Source: Aquibium oceanicum (GTDB lineage Bacteria > Pseudomonadota > Alphaproteobacteria > Rhizobiales > Rhizobiaceae). Taken from it: DNA of 64,000 nucleotides. Where the stretch lies: assembly GCF_001889605.1 (NCBI RefSeq), contig NZ_CP018171.1, forward strand, positions 3,060,501-3,124,500, given 5' to 3'. Numbering within the stretch: position 1 is the first letter of the stretch; every line of letters begins with the position of its first letter. Below, piece by piece: positions 17,389 to 26,794 of the stretch. The notes beneath the pieces are model-generated. The model was not told the origin of the DNA, searched no databases, and saw nothing but the letters and a program-made list of their open reading frames with translations. A program made the position numbers and the translations under genes.

Positions 17389-17694
17389 GCGGGCGTGGCG
17401 GAATGGTAGACGCAACGGACTTGCGCGGAGGCTTGAGTGCTCGCCGGGAAACCGGCGATGCAGAACTGCTCAAAGTCGGGGAAACCTGTCAGATGGCGAT
17501 CCCGAGCCAAGCCCGAGGGTCCTCGGGAAGGTGTAGAGACTAGACGGGCAGCACCTACCCCCCGCTCCCGCGGGGCACGGTGAAGGGATAGTCCAGACCA
17601 CAAACGCCCTTCGGGGCGGCGGCGAAAGCCGTAGCTGGTACGAAAATCCGTAGGGGGCAACCCCGTGCCGGTTCGAGTCCGGCCGCCCGTACCA
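17389..17694 (+). tRNA. tRNA-Leu(UAA), split by a group I intron (exons 17389-17422 and 17643-17694)
   Basis: The joined exons give an 86-nt class II tRNA. The acceptor GCGGGCG pairs with CGCCCGU (one G-U pair), the D-arm is GCG/CGC, the anticodon arm is ACGGA-CUUAAAA-UCCGU with anticodon UAA, the variable arm is long (GGGG GCAA CCCC), the T-arm is GCCGG-UUCGAGU-CCGGC, the discriminator is A and CCA is encoded. The intron interrupts the anticodon between U34 and A35, the site used by cyanobacterial and plastid tRNA-Leu introns. A continuous-gene tRNA search would miss it or call it a pseudogene. Confidence 0.93.
17423..17642 (+). other. Group I intron (IC3-like) inside tRNA-Leu(UAA)
   Basis: The 220-nt intron follows U34 and ends with the obligatory G (17642). 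The ribozyme core is recognisable: a P-like strand GTCGGGGAAACCTG (17475-17488), the Q region ATGGCGATCCCGAGCCAAGC (17493-17512), R AAGGTGTAGAGACTAGACGG (17528-17547) and S AAGGGATAGTCCAGACC (17583-17599). P7 forms between GACTA (17538-17542) and TAGTC (17589-17593). These elements closely resemble the Anabaena tRNA-Leu intron. There is no open reading frame, so no homing endonuclease. Self-splicing is expected but not shown. Confidence 0.9.
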
Positions 17695-17759
17695 CCCTCC
17701 AATGCGCGATTCACTCGCCTCCCGATGGCCTGATTATCCGAGGAGCTTCAGAGCGTCGG

Positions 17760-18683
17760 TCAGAGCTTCCCCATCGCACAGGCGAGGTAGAGCATTGTCT
17801 GCTCGACGGCCCTCTGCCGGTGCGCGCCCGAACGGCGCAGCGCGGCCAGGCGGTTGCCGACGGTCCCCTCGCGGGCTTGCTTGAAGTTCGAGAGGACCTC
17901 GCGCGCGTCGTCAGTCAGCATGTCGGCGATCGCCTCGAGCGCCTTGATGTTGATCGTGTTCCAGTTCCGAAACCGCCCGGCCGCGATGCGCCGGACCCGG
18001 TCGTAGCGCGCCCTCCAGGTGCTGTTGTCGCCGACGAGGTTGGCGCCGTGCTGCCGGTAGCCGAGCCCCGGCGTGGCGGAGTAATGGACCGTACCGCCGA
18101 TCCCCGTGACGACCTGATAGCACCACCAGTCGTGGCTGACGAAGGCGGCCCGCCTGGATGCGGCCTGGACGACTGTGAACGCGGCGCGATTCATGACCAT
18201 GGTGTTGCCGCCCGCGATGCTCTGGACCATGGCATTGCGGAAGCACGGCTCGCGCCGGAAAAGCGGGGAATAACCGATCGTTTCGCCGCTCTCGTCGATG
18301 AGCCGCGTGCGGGTGCAGAACAGCGACGGCCGCGCGGGATCCTGGGCGGTCAGCCAGGAAAGTGCAGCGGCGAGCTTGCCTTCCTCCCAGATGTCGTCCT
18401 GGTCGCTGAAGGCGAAGTAGTCGGCCTCGCTCCCGGTCGAGACGATGAGGCTGCGGAAATTCTCCGCGAACCCGCCCTGCGGACCGTCCTGCACGTGAAC
18501 CTCGCCACGCTCCCAGGATTTTTCGAGACGTCCCAGAATCCGCGGCGTTCGGTCCGCCGACCCGTCGTCGGATATCCAGAGGTCGAGAGTGGACCCGTCC
18601 TGATAGGCGATCGTCTCGAGTTGCTGTTGAAGGAAGCGATCGCCGTTCCGTGTTGCCATCAGGATGGCGACATGATGGCCCAT
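17760..18683 (-). CDS. Family 2 glycosyltransferase
   Basis: The 307-aa GT-A enzyme is probably a rhamnosyl- or similar sugar transferase for a surface polysaccharide. It begins MGHHVAILMATRNGDRFLQQ. The nucleotide-sugar site is LWISDDGSADRTP, the DxD-like metal motif lies in FAFSDQDDIWEEGK (near residue 95), and SHDWWCYQVV near 210 is the acceptor-side motif of this subfamily. An upstream ATG at 18734 adds 17 residues; I prefer 18683 because homologues start at the VAILMATRNG strand. The gene stands alone, with no polysaccharide cluster around it, and follows the tRNA-Leu gene on the opposite strand. Confidence 0.85.
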   Translation of the reverse strand: MGHHVAILMATRNGDRFLQQQLETIAYQDGSTLDLWISDDGSADRTPRILGRLEKSWERGEVHVQDGPQGGFAENFRSLIVSTGSEADYFAFSDQDDIWEEGKLAAALSWLTAQDPARPSLFCTRTRLIDESGETIGYSPLFRREPCFRNAMVQSIAGGNTMVMNRAAFTVVQAASRRAAFVSHDWWCYQVVTGIGGTVHYSATPGLGYRQHGANLVGDNSTWRARYDRVRRIAAGRFRNWNTINIKALEAIADMLTDDAREVLSNFKQAREGTVGNRLAALRRSGAHRQRAVEQTMLYLACAMGKL

Positions 18684-18734
18684 AGGGATCTCGCTTTCGA
18701 CACTGCACTCATATTCCCGAACTGCGGCGCTCAT

Positions 18735-19121
18735 TATATATTAGCCTTCGCCAATACAAAGGCGGCAAAATCGTGACTCTTCACGATACGGCGTGAATGA
18801 GAACCGATCCGGGCTCCTGTGAACTCCAGTGTACTCCGTCGCGTCAAGCACGGGTTTGTATAGGCCGGTGTTTTTCTTCAAGCGAGCTGATCTCGATCAA
18901 TCCCGGGCCGGGCCGGAGATGAAGCGGGCTCGATCGTCACGAAAAACCTTTCTCGCCTGGCGGACATGGTTCGAATCGGCGGAAGATGCCCGCCTACACG
19001 CTCGCCGCCCGCCATGCAATGATGATGCCTGCGCGGCTGATCGTCGGGATGCCGGGGCATCTCTCCCGAAATGGGATCCGGTTTCACGAAAGGGAGCAGA
19101 CCTGGAAGATCGCGGCGCGCT
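18735..19121. other. Intergenic region without a recognised gene
   Basis: About 390 bp lie between the glycosyltransferase and the end of the amidase gene. Short open frames exist on both strands but lack ribosome sites and recognisable motifs. I see no tRNA, terminator with a T-run or clear inverted repeat here. The GC content is lower at 18735-18880, as expected of a promoter region for the glycosyltransferase. Confidence 0.5.
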
Positions 19122-20534
19122 TCAGCCCGGACGCATGTGCGTCCACGGACGTGCACGCTCAATCTGGCCTGCCAGGGCGAAAAGAAGCCCTTCCTCGCCG
19201 CTGCGCGCGGCGAAATGGATGCCGAGCGGCAGCCCGTCTCGTGAAAGCGCGAACGGGACGGACATCGCGGGCTGGCCGGTCACGTTCGATATCCAGGTGA
19301 AGGGGATGAACTCCATCAAGCGCTGCATCCAGACCCCGACGTCGGTGATGTCGGAATCGTAGTAGCCCGTGCGCGGTGGCGGCGTCGCCAGTGTCGGCGT
19401 CAACCAGACGTCGTGATTCTCGAAAAACGCGGCAATGCGGCGGCTCTCGCGATGGATCGCCTGCAAGGAGCGGATGTAGTCGGGTGCCGGCATCGCCAGG
19501 CCGCGCTCGGCGACGGCGCGCGTCAGCGGCTCGATCAGTCCTTCCTCGGGCAGGACGCCGCCGGTCGCCCGTCCGACATTGACCATCGTGTTGGCCTGGA
19601 AGACGGCCGCGAACCCGGCCTCCGCCGCCGCGACGTCGAAATCGGGAGAGGCTTCCTCGACATGGTGGCCCAAACCCTCGCAGAGCCGCGCCGCCTCGCG
19701 CACCGCTTCGGCGCATTCGGGATCGACGTTCGCGCCGTTGGGCGCTGTCGTCGAGAACGCCACCCGCAGGCGCGCCGGGTCCTCGCGAGCCTCCTGGAGA
19801 TAGGGCCGCGCGGGCGGCGCCGGGGCATAGGGGTCGCCCGGCAGCGGACCGGCGGTGGCGTCCAGCAGTGCCGCGCTGTCGCGCACCGACCACGTCACCG
19901 CGTGCTGGCTCGCCAGGCCGGCCATGCCCTCGCCCCCTTCGGGCCCGGCCGTGATCCTGGCGCGCGTCGGCTTCAAGCCGAAGAGCCCGCAGCAGGAGGC
20001 CGGGATGCGGATGGAGCCGCCGCCGTCCGTCGCGTGCGCCATGGGAAGAATTCCGGCCGCCACCGCCGCGGCCGAACCGCCGCTCGACCCTCCCGGCGAG
20101 TATTCAAGGTTCCACGGATTGCGCGTGGGGCCGAACAGATGCGGCTCCGTCACCGGCTGCAGCCCGAATTCCGAAGAGTTGGTCTTGCCGACGACGACCA
20201 GGCCGGCCGCCCGGCACCGGCGCACGAGTTCGCTTTCGGCGGTCGAGCGGTTGTGCTCATAGAGCCGGGAGCCGAGCGTGGTGGCAGCGCCGCGCACGGA
20301 GACCACCAGTTCCTTGAAGAGATACGGGACGCCTCGGAAGGGTCCGTCAGGCAACCCTGCCCCGATGGCCTCCCGCGCCTCGTCGTAGAGCGTCGCCACC
20401 ACGGCGTTGAGTTGCGGGTTGCGGGCCTCGATCCGCTGGATCGTCGCGTCGAGCACTTCCGTTTCCGTCACATCCCCGGCCCGGATGCGCTCGGCGACGC
20501 CGAGGGCGTCCATCTCTTCCAGTTCGTCGGACAT
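19122..20534 (-). CDS. Amidase (amidase signature family)
   Basis: The 470-aa enzyme has the amidase-signature Ser-cisSer-Lys triad: lysine in YLFKELV (near residue 74), the glycine-serine stretch [17 protein letters not shown] (near 145-160) and [13 protein letters not shown] (near 175). It hydrolyses a carboxylic amide to acid and ammonia in the cytoplasm. It is the last gene of the catabolic operon, 12 bp after the second enolase-superfamily gene, so an amide may be a substrate or intermediate of that pathway. GatA is excluded by the lack of gatB/gatC nearby and by the operon context. Confidence 0.9.
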   Translation of the reverse strand: MSDELEEMDALGVAERIRAGDVTETEVLDATIQRIEARNPQLNAVVATLYDEAREAIGAGLPDGPFRGVPYLFKELVVSVRGAATTLGSRLYEHNRSTAESELVRRCRAAGLVVVGKTNSSEFGLQPVTEPHLFGPTRNPWNLEYSPGGSSGGSAAAVAAGILPMAHATDGGGSIRIPASCCGLFGLKPTRARITAGPEGGEGMAGLASQHAVTWSVRDSAALLDATAGPLPGDPYAPAPPARPYLQEAREDPARLRVAFSTTAPNGANVDPECAEAVREAARLCEGLGHHVEEASPDFDVAAAEAGFAAVFQANTMVNVGRATGGVLPEEGLIEPLTRAVAERGLAMPAPDYIRSLQAIHRESRRIAAFFENHDVWLTPTLATPPPRTGYYDSDITDVGVWMQRLMEFIPFTWISNVTGQPAMSVPFALSRDGLPLGIHFAARSGEEGLLFALAGQIERARPWTHMRPG

Positions 20535-20546
20535 GAAGCCCTCCCC

Positions 20547-21983
20547 TCAGACGCTGTTCTTCCCGCCCCAGGCGGACTGCGGCATGGTTTCGGCGCGATC
20601 GAAATCCGGGTCGAGGTTCGCCCCGAAGCCGGCAGTGTCCAGTGAGGCAATGGAAAACGCACCGCCGTCCACGCGTGACCGGATGCGTCCATCCTGCCGG
20701 TGATAGAGGTCGGGATGGGCGTCGAGGAATCGCTCCGCCTCCGCGTCGCGACCTCCACCGAACCCGTCGATGAAATGGTGCGCGTTGCGCTCCACATGCG
20801 TGAGGCCGAGCAGGTTGACCAGCGCCAGATCCTGCTGGAGCGAGATGCCGGGCTCGCAGGTCAGGTCCTCGGCCGACATGAAGAATCGGCGCTCGCCCCC
20901 GGCGTTCCAGGCGCGGCACCGCGCGTGATTGAGGATGGACTTCCAGATCCCCTTGCAGGCCTTCGAGGAGACGCCGGAATATCCGAGCCGGCGCGCCTCG
21001 ACGAAGGCGGAGAGTTCACCGTCGGACTCGTCGATGATCACGGGAATGCGCCGCGCCAGCGCCTCCACCGATGTCGACAGCGCCCTGGCGCGTGCGATCG
21101 GCTGCTCGACATAGAGTGTCGAGGAGACCAGCCGGGAAAGCGCGGGCATTTCGGCGATCCGCTCCCAGAAGTCGGCGATCGCTTCGGCATCCGCATATTG
21201 CTCGTTGCCGTCGAGCGTCACGGCATACGGTTCCGCGATCCGGTCGAGCACGCTCGCAATGCGCGTCAGCCGGTCGATGTCTGCTTCCGCGTCGCCGCCG
21301 ATCTTCAGCTTGAAATGCCGGTTGCCGTAGAACGCGACGATTTCTTCCAGCGTCTCCGGCAAGCCGTCGTTCACGCGAGCCTCGGGCGCGAGATCGCTCG
21401 CCAGGATCGGATCGACCAACCCGACCGTGTGGCGCACGGAGATGCTCCCGGCCGGAACGAAATCGTCGAAGAGCCCGGAGAGATCGGCGTCGCCGAGGTC
21501 CGGGGCCGTGCTGGCGGCGCGCAGGCCCACGGCGTTCGTCCGCAGCGCCTCATAGAACGAGATCCCCAACGCCCGGCAGAAACCGTCGAGCAGCGCCCGG
21601 TCGACGAGGGACTGGCCGTAACTCGCGATCAGCGGGTTAAGGTCTTGTGCCGCGCAGGCGGCGATGTGCGGCCCGTATCCGGCGGCGAAGTGGCCGAACG
21701 GCGTATCCGCTCCAGCGGCGAGCCGGGCGTCGGAGGCAAGCTCCAGTGCGCGGCGAAGCTGGTGGTGGTTGTCGTCGTCGCTGAGCGCGAGGTTCTTGTC
21801 GAACCATTTGGCGCCGAGCGCCTCCGCCGACCAGCCGAAAGCCTCCCGGCCGTCTTCGAGCGCCACCCGCGCCCGCACGATCGCCTGGCGGCCGTGGGTT
21901 GCCGTGGTCACGCCGAAGCGGAACGGCATTCTCAGGCGGTAGGGCCGTTCGCGGCGTTCAATTTCGAGGAGACGAACCTTCAT
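20547..21983 (-). CDS. Enolase-superfamily protein (mandelate racemase/muconate-lactonizing-like), long form
   Basis: The 478-aa protein is about 80-100 residues longer than usual members. Barrel motifs are HFKLKIGG (KxK, near residue 225), VTLDGNEQY (first metal ligand, near 255), YVEQPI (second ligand, near 292) and IDESDGE (third, near 316). A general-base pair can thus be placed, but the usual Lys or His on the last strands is not obvious; SSKACKG may supply a lysine. The likely chemistry is proton abstraction alpha to a carboxylate (racemase, epimerase or dehydratase). It sits between the transporter ATPase gene (4-bp gap) and the amidase gene. Confidence 0.8.
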   Translation of the reverse strand: MKVRLLEIERRERPYRLRMPFRFGVTTATHGRQAIVRARVALEDGREAFGWSAEALGAKWFDKNLALSDDDNHHQLRRALELASDARLAAGADTPFGHFAAGYGPHIAACAAQDLNPLIASYGQSLVDRALLDGFCRALGISFYEALRTNAVGLRAASTAPDLGDADLSGLFDDFVPAGSISVRHTVGLVDPILASDLAPEARVNDGLPETLEEIVAFYGNRHFKLKIGGDAEADIDRLTRIASVLDRIAEPYAVTLDGNEQYADAEAIADFWERIAEMPALSRLVSSTLYVEQPIARARALSTSVEALARRIPVIIDESDGELSAFVEARRLGYSGVSSKACKGIWKSILNHARCRAWNAGGERRFFMSAEDLTCEPGISLQQDLALVNLLGLTHVERNAHHFIDGFGGGRDAEAERFLDAHPDLYHRQDGRIRSRVDGGAFSIASLDTAGFGANLDPDFDRAETMPQSAWGGKNSV

Positions 21984-21987
21984 CGTC

Positions 21988-22800
21988 TCAGGACAATGCC
22001 TGGAGCGGACGGCCCGGCGCGTCGGCCCGGCGTCCGGTCAGCAGGTCGTAGATGCGAAGCGACAGGGCACCGAACTCGGCGGTCGCGCGCGATTCCACCG
22101 TGCGCGGTCGCGGCAGGTCGACGGTCACGACGTCCGCGATCCGGCCTGGACGCGGCGACATGACCACCACCCTGTCGGAAAGGAACACCGCCTCGGGGAT
22201 GGAGTGGGTAACGAACAGAACCGTCTTGCGGCCTCCCTCGCCCGCCTCGCCCCAGACGCGCAGCAGTTCCAGGTTCATGTCGTCCCTGGTCATAGCGTCC
22301 AGCGCGCCGAACGGCTCGTCCATGAGCAGTAGCGGCGGATCGAGCAGCAGCGCGCGGCACAGCGCCACGCGCTGCTGCATGCCGCCGGAGAGCTCGCCCG
22401 GCCGCTTCGTGGCAAAGCCCTCGAGCCCCACCAGCTTCAAAAGGTCGTTCGCCCGGTCGCGGTAGCGCCGGGGGTTCAGGCCCGCGAGTTCGGCCGGAAG
22501 GAGCACGTTTTCCAGCACGGTGCGCCATTTGAGCAGCACCGCGGCCTGGAACACCATGCCGACTTTCGAGATCGGCCGCGTCACCGGCTGGCCATCGACG
22601 ATAATGGAACCCGAGGTGGCGGGCCTCAGGCCCGCCAGCACGCGCAGCATCGTCGATTTCCCGCAGCCGCTGGGACCGACGAGGGAAACGAATTCCCCGT
22701 CGGCCACCGACAGCGTGATGTCGCGCAATGCCTCGACCGGGCCGCTTCCGGTCTCGTAGACCATGCCGACCCGATCGAGATTGATCATATCCTGCGTCAC
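21988..22800 (-). CDS. ABC transporter ATP-binding protein (nitrate/sulfonate/taurine type)
   Basis: The 270-aa ATPase has Walker A GPSGCGKST (near residue 41), signature LSGGMQQRVAL (near 139), Walker B LLLMDEPFGALD and the switch histidine in VTHSIPEA. It resembles SsuB/TauB/ThiZ and would energise the adjacent permease. The first codon is GTG at 22800; an ATG four codons on (22788) is an alternative. It follows the substrate-binding gene by 28 bp and precedes the long enolase-superfamily gene by 4 bp. Confidence 0.9.
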   Translation of the reverse strand: MTQDMINLDRVGMVYETGSGPVEALRDITLSVADGEFVSLVGPSGCGKSTMLRVLAGLRPATSGSIIVDGQPVTRPISKVGMVFQAAVLLKWRTVLENVLLPAELAGLNPRRYRDRANDLLKLVGLEGFATKRPGELSGGMQQRVALCRALLLDPPLLLMDEPFGALDAMTRDDMNLELLRVWGEAGEGGRKTVLFVTHSIPEAVFLSDRVVVMSPRPGRIADVVTVDLPRPRTVESRATAEFGALSLRIYDLLTGRRADAPGRPLQALS

Positions 22801-22828
22801 GTGAGAGCCCCGCCGATGACGTGTCTGC

Positions 22829-23812
22829 TCAAGGCATCTCGATCTTGGGCAGGAACTCGGTCGTGTAGGTGTCGGCGCAGGCCACTTCGCTCGGCAGGCC
22901 CATATAGGTGTTCACCAGGTCGACGGAGGCGCACATCTTGGCTTCCTCGATCCAGCCGATGCCGTTTTCCTTGTAACGGTCGGTCTTCAGCAGTTCGAGG
23001 CCCATCTTCATGTTGGCGGCGATCAGGGTCTCGTCGATTTCCGGCACGCGCTTCTTGAAGATCGCCATCGCCTCGTCCGGATTGGCGAGCACGTCGCGCC
23101 AGCCCATGTAGGCGGCTTCGAGGAACGCCTTCAGCACCTCCGGCCGCTCGGTCATCGTCGCTTCGCTCGCCATGATCGACATCGAATACATGTCGAAGCC
23201 GTGATCCGCCCAGGGCATCATGACGACATTGCCTTCGCCCATCGGCTTCTCGTAGAGCGGCAGGCCGGTCGTGTAGTCCGCCACCGTGTCGACGCGCTTT
23301 TCGGCCAGCGCGGCGATCTTGGCCGCCGGCTCGATGTTGACCCAGGTCACCTTGCTGTCGTCGATGCCGTTCGCCTTCGCGAAGGCCGGCCACATCTGGC
23401 GCTGGCCGTCTCCGGGAGGCGCGCCGATCGTCTTGCCCTCGAGCTGCTTCGGTTCGGTGACCGGGTTCTCTTTCGACGAGAAGATGTTGAGCGGGGTCTT
23501 GTCGAACACCATGCCCACCACCTTGACCGTCGTGCCCCTCGCCCGCGACGCGATCACGACCGCGCTGTCGGCCAGGCCCGCATCGGCGCCCCCTGTGTCG
23601 ACCTTGGCGATCGAATCGGCCGAGCCCTTCGAGTTTTCCAGCGTCACGTCGAGGCCCTTGTCGGAGAAGTAACCCTTGTCGAGCGCCACCCAGTAGGCCG
23701 CATGGTCGCCGACCGGGAACCAGTTGAGCGAGAATTTGAACTTCTCCTGGGCGAATGCCGGTGAAGCCATCAGGCCGGCCAGGGCCGCAGTCGCAATCAG
23801 TCTTTTCAGCAT
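22829..23812 (-). CDS. ABC transporter substrate-binding protein, NMT1/THI5-like
   Basis: The 327-aa periplasmic protein has a signal peptide (MLKRLIATAALAGLMASPAFA). The NMT1/THI5 fold shows in FSLNWFPVGDHAAYWVALDK (residues about 26-45), LADSAVVIASRARG and GKTIGAPPGDGQRQMWP. Relatives bind formyl-aminopyrimidines, taurine, sulfonates or other small amides; which one cannot be told. GGGAGA precedes the ATG. It lies between permease and ATPase genes inside the catabolic operon, so its ligand is probably the pathway substrate. Confidence 0.9.
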   Translation of the reverse strand: MLKRLIATAALAGLMASPAFAQEKFKFSLNWFPVGDHAAYWVALDKGYFSDKGLDVTLENSKGSADSIAKVDTGGADAGLADSAVVIASRARGTTVKVVGMVFDKTPLNIFSSKENPVTEPKQLEGKTIGAPPGDGQRQMWPAFAKANGIDDSKVTWVNIEPAAKIAALAEKRVDTVADYTTGLPLYEKPMGEGNVVMMPWADHGFDMYSMSIMASEATMTERPEVLKAFLEAAYMGWRDVLANPDEAMAIFKKRVPEIDETLIAANMKMGLELLKTDRYKENGIGWIEEAKMCASVDLVNTYMGLPSEVACADTYTTEFLPKIEMP

Positions 23813-23847
23813 GTCCAGTCTCCCATTGTGTGCCCGTTTTCGGGCGG

Positions 23848-24621
23848 TTAATTCGCTTCTTGTCCCTCGGCCCAGGGGGCCAGCACGCGCGACAGGGCCG
23901 CGACGGCGCCGAACAGGACCAGTCCGATGACCGAGATCCAGACCAGCGCCCCGAAGGCCAGCGGCGTGTTCATGCTGCTCTGGGAGGTGATGATCACGTA
24001 GCCGAGCCCGCGCTGCGAGGCCACGAACTCCCCCACGATGGCACCCACGACGGCCGCCGTTGCGGTCACCTTCAAAGCGGAAAGGATGTAGGGATAGGCA
24101 TTGGGTATGCGGATCTTGGCGAACACCTTCCATTTCGGTGCGTTGAACACGCGGCCGAGGTCGAGCATATCGCTGTCGATCTGCGACAGGCCGACGGCCG
24201 TGTTGATAACGACCGGGAAAAAGCCGATCAGCGCGCCGATCAGCATGTTGGGGAATATGCCGTAGCCGAGCCACAGCAGGAAAAGCGGTGCCACGGCCAC
24301 CTTCGGCAAGGTGTTGACGAAGACCAGGAACGGCATCAGCGCGCGGCTCATGACGTCGGACCAGGCGATCACGACGCCGAGCGCGATGCCGCCGACCGCC
24401 GCGATCACGAAGGCGCCGAAGATTGCCGCCGCGGTCACCGCGATGTGCCCTGCCCAGTCGATCTGGCCAGACGTCATCGCCGCCAGCACCGAGGCGGGGC
24501 TCGGCAGCAGGTACTGGCGTATCCCGAACACCGACACCGCCATCTGCCACAGGAGGACGAGCGCTCCGAAGAGCACCAGCGCCGGCAGGTAGTCCATGAA
24601 CTTGCGCGTCAGGACGTTCAC
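23848..24621 (-). CDS. ABC transporter permease (SsuC/TauC/ThiX type)
   Basis: The 257-aa inner-membrane protein has about six hydrophobic helices. The ATPase-contact loop is seen near residues 155-180 (GLSQIDSDMLDLGRVFNAP), with the EAA-like segment ending in ATAAVVGAIVGEFV. The start is GTG at 24621, overlapping the stop of the preceding enolase-superfamily gene (GTGA) and preceded by GGAGGT. The overlap makes co-translation of enzyme and transporter likely. Confidence 0.9.
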   Translation of the reverse strand: MNVLTRKFMDYLPALVLFGALVLLWQMAVSVFGIRQYLLPSPASVLAAMTSGQIDWAGHIAVTAAAIFGAFVIAAVGGIALGVVIAWSDVMSRALMPFLVFVNTLPKVAVAPLFLLWLGYGIFPNMLIGALIGFFPVVINTAVGLSQIDSDMLDLGRVFNAPKWKVFAKIRIPNAYPYILSALKVTATAAVVGAIVGEFVASQRGLGYVIITSQSSMNTPLAFGALVWISVIGLVLFGAVAALSRVLAPWAEGQEAN

Positions 24622-25748
24622 AGGCTGACCTCCACGGCATGGCTGCGCACCCAGCCTTCGTCCACGTCGACGCCCAGGCCCGGACCGTCCGGAAGACGGA
24701 CCGTTCCGCCTCCCCGCCACACCCGCTCGGCCAGGAACGGCGTCTCGATGTATTGCGGGCCGTTGAGCTGAAGGGGCGAGATGTCGAACGCCGCCGCGAG
24801 ATGAAGCCCCGCCGCGAGGCCGAGATCCGTTTCCGTCAGGCCCGACAGCGACAGGCCGAGCCCCGCGGCCTGCGCGGTCTCGCAGAGCTGCCGCGACCGG
24901 TAGAGGCCTGAATTGCGCTGGACCTTGGCAACGGCCACGTGGATGGCGTCCGCTCGTACGTACTCGATGAGATCGGCGGTCGAACGCAGGCTCTCGTCGA
25001 TGCCGATTTCGACCGCGCTCGCGGCGCAGAGCGCGCGGTAGCCGGAGAGATTGAAGCCGTCCAGCGGCTGTTCGAACAGCGTCACGCCATGGTCAGCGAA
25101 GCGCGCCGCCTGGCGCCGGGCCGCAGCCAGCGAGTAGCCGCGGTTGGCGTCGACCTGGACGACGCGGTCGCCCACGACCGCCCGAGTGGCCCGCACGAGT
25201 TCGAGATCGCCGGCTTCGCCGTGCATGCCCACCTTGACGTCGAAGACCTCGTAGCCGGCTTCGAGCCCCTCCTCGGCGAGCCTTTGCGCTCCCGCCGGCT
25301 CGGACACCGAGATCATCCACGACAGCTGGAACTCTTCGCGCCGGCGCCCGCCGAGAAGCTGGTGCACGGGAACGCCGAGCGCCCGCCCGAGCGCGTCGTG
25401 CGCGGCCACGTCGATTGCCGATTTCGCCAGCGGCGAACCCGTCGTCACGCCGGGGCTGATCGCCCGGTCCATGGCGCGATGCAGGGCGTCGAAGTTCCAG
25501 ATCTCGATGCCTTTCACCGCGGGCGCCAGGTATTTCCGCAGGGTCGAGACGATGCTCTCGGTCGTCTCGTAGGTCCAGCGCGGCGTCGGCGTCGCCTCGC
25601 CCCAGCCGACCGCCCCGCCTTCGGTCTCCAGCCTGACCAGCACCCGAACCGAAGGCTCGCCCGGCCGCCCGGCCACGCCGCCGGCGATCAGGAAAGCGCT
25701 CCTGAACGGAAACTCCAGCGGGAAGACTTCGACGCGGGCGATCTTCAT
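24618..25748 (-). CDS. Enolase-superfamily protein, dipeptide-epimerase/muconate-cycloisomerase-like
   Basis: The 376-aa enzyme has the standard length. The N-terminal capping domain starts MKIARVEVFPLEFPFRSAF. Barrel residues are VFDVKVGM (KxK-like, near residue 163), QVDANRGYS (metal), LFEQPLDGF (metal), GIDESLRS (metal) and VAVAKVQRNSG, which carries the second catalytic lysine near residue 265. Two opposed lysines indicate 1,1-proton transfer, syn elimination or cycloisomerisation. It overlaps the DHDPS-like gene upstream (TGATG) and the permease gene downstream (GTGA). The physiological substrate is unknown. Confidence 0.87.
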   Translation of the reverse strand: MKIARVEVFPLEFPFRSAFLIAGGVAGRPGEPSVRVLVRLETEGGAVGWGEATPTPRWTYETTESIVSTLRKYLAPAVKGIEIWNFDALHRAMDRAISPGVTTGSPLAKSAIDVAAHDALGRALGVPVHQLLGGRRREEFQLSWMISVSEPAGAQRLAEEGLEAGYEVFDVKVGMHGEAGDLELVRATRAVVGDRVVQVDANRGYSLAAARRQAARFADHGVTLFEQPLDGFNLSGYRALCAASAVEIGIDESLRSTADLIEYVRADAIHVAVAKVQRNSGLYRSRQLCETAQAAGLGLSLSGLTETDLGLAAGLHLAAAFDISPLQLNGPQYIETPFLAERVWRGGGTVRLPDGPGLGVDVDEGWVRSHAVEVSL

Positions 25749-26794
25749 CAGGCCAACCACCGCTCCAGGTTGGCCGCCACGAAGGCGTCGTCGGAGAGAT
25801 CGGCGTGCTGGCGCAGCACCCGGTCGATCTCGGCCGACTGGCCAGGACTCAGGCCCTCTTCCGGATCGAGACACCAGGTCCCCTCGAGCAGGCCCTGCCG
25901 GCGCAGCACCTCGTGGCATCCCGCGATGCAGCCGTGGAAATCGTTGGCCACGTCGAAGAACGCGCTGTTGCAATCTGTAACGCGGGCATCCAGTGCCAGC
26001 AGTTCCGCCGTCACCGCGTTTTCGCCCGCCTCGGCGCGGCACCTGTCGAAGATGCTGACCGCCGCCTTCGTCCACACTGACCAGTGGCCAAGCAGCCCGC
26101 CGACGAACCGCAGCGTGACGGGCCGGCCTTCCACCACCACCTGGAACGGTGTGACGAGGTCGAGCACGATGTGGTCGTCATTGCCGGTGTAGAGCGCGAT
26201 CCGGTCCTGCGCCCCGGCCTCGGCCACGCCGCGCATCACGTCCAGCGTCCGGTAGCGGTTGAACGGCGCCACCTTGATCGCCACGACGTTGGGGATCGAC
26301 GCGAACCGCGTCCAGAACGCCGCGTCGAGGTGAATGCCGCCGACCGCCGGCTGAAGGTAGAAGCCGACCAGCGGCATCCGTTCGGCCACGGCCTCGCAAT
26401 GTTCGATGATGGCGTCGTGGTCGTTGCCCTTCATCGCGGCGAGGCTCAGGAGCCCAGCATGATAGCCGAGCGACGACGCGGTCTCGGCCTCCTTCGCGGC
26501 CTGCGCGGTGGCGCCCGCCAGGCCAGCGACCATCACCGGGTCGCGATCTGTCCATGCCGCCGCCGTCTCGGCGGCCAGTCCGAGTACGTCCTCGTAGAGG
26601 CCGGCCTCGCGGATCGCGAACTGCGTCGTATGCACGCCCACCGCCAGCCCGCCCGCCCCGGCATCGAGATAGTACCGCGTCAGCGCCCTTTGGCGGCGCC
26701 GGTCGAACGTGCGCGACGCGTCGAGCGCCAGCGGATGCGCCGGTATGACCGTCCCAGCCTTCAGCGCCGCCATTGCATCTGTGTGCGCCATCAT
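25748..26794 (-). CDS. Dihydrodipicolinate synthase/N-acetylneuraminate lyase family protein
   Basis: The 348-aa class I aldolase-fold protein (family DapA/NanA) has the Schiff-base lysine probably in NVVAIKVAPFNRYR (near residue 185), preceded by VGFYLQPAVGG near 160, where other members have the catalytic tyrosine (here FYLQP). It would cleave or form a 2-keto acid. Two adjacent ATGs (26794, 26791) can start it, overlapping the stop of the acetyltransferase gene. DapA for lysine synthesis is unlikely in this operon and with this divergent sequence. Confidence 0.85.
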   Translation of the reverse strand: MMAHTDAMAALKAGTVIPAHPLALDASRTFDRRRQRALTRYYLDAGAGGLAVGVHTTQFAIREAGLYEDVLGLAAETAAAWTDRDPVMVAGLAGATAQAAKEAETASSLGYHAGLLSLAAMKGNDHDAIIEHCEAVAERMPLVGFYLQPAVGGIHLDAAFWTRFASIPNVVAIKVAPFNRYRTLDVMRGVAEAGAQDRIALYTGNDDHIVLDLVTPFQVVVEGRPVTLRFVGGLLGHWSVWTKAAVSIFDRCRAEAGENAVTAELLALDARVTDCNSAFFDVANDFHGCIAGCHEVLRRQGLLEGTWCLDPEEGLSPGQSAEIDRVLRQHADLSDDAFVAANLERWLA

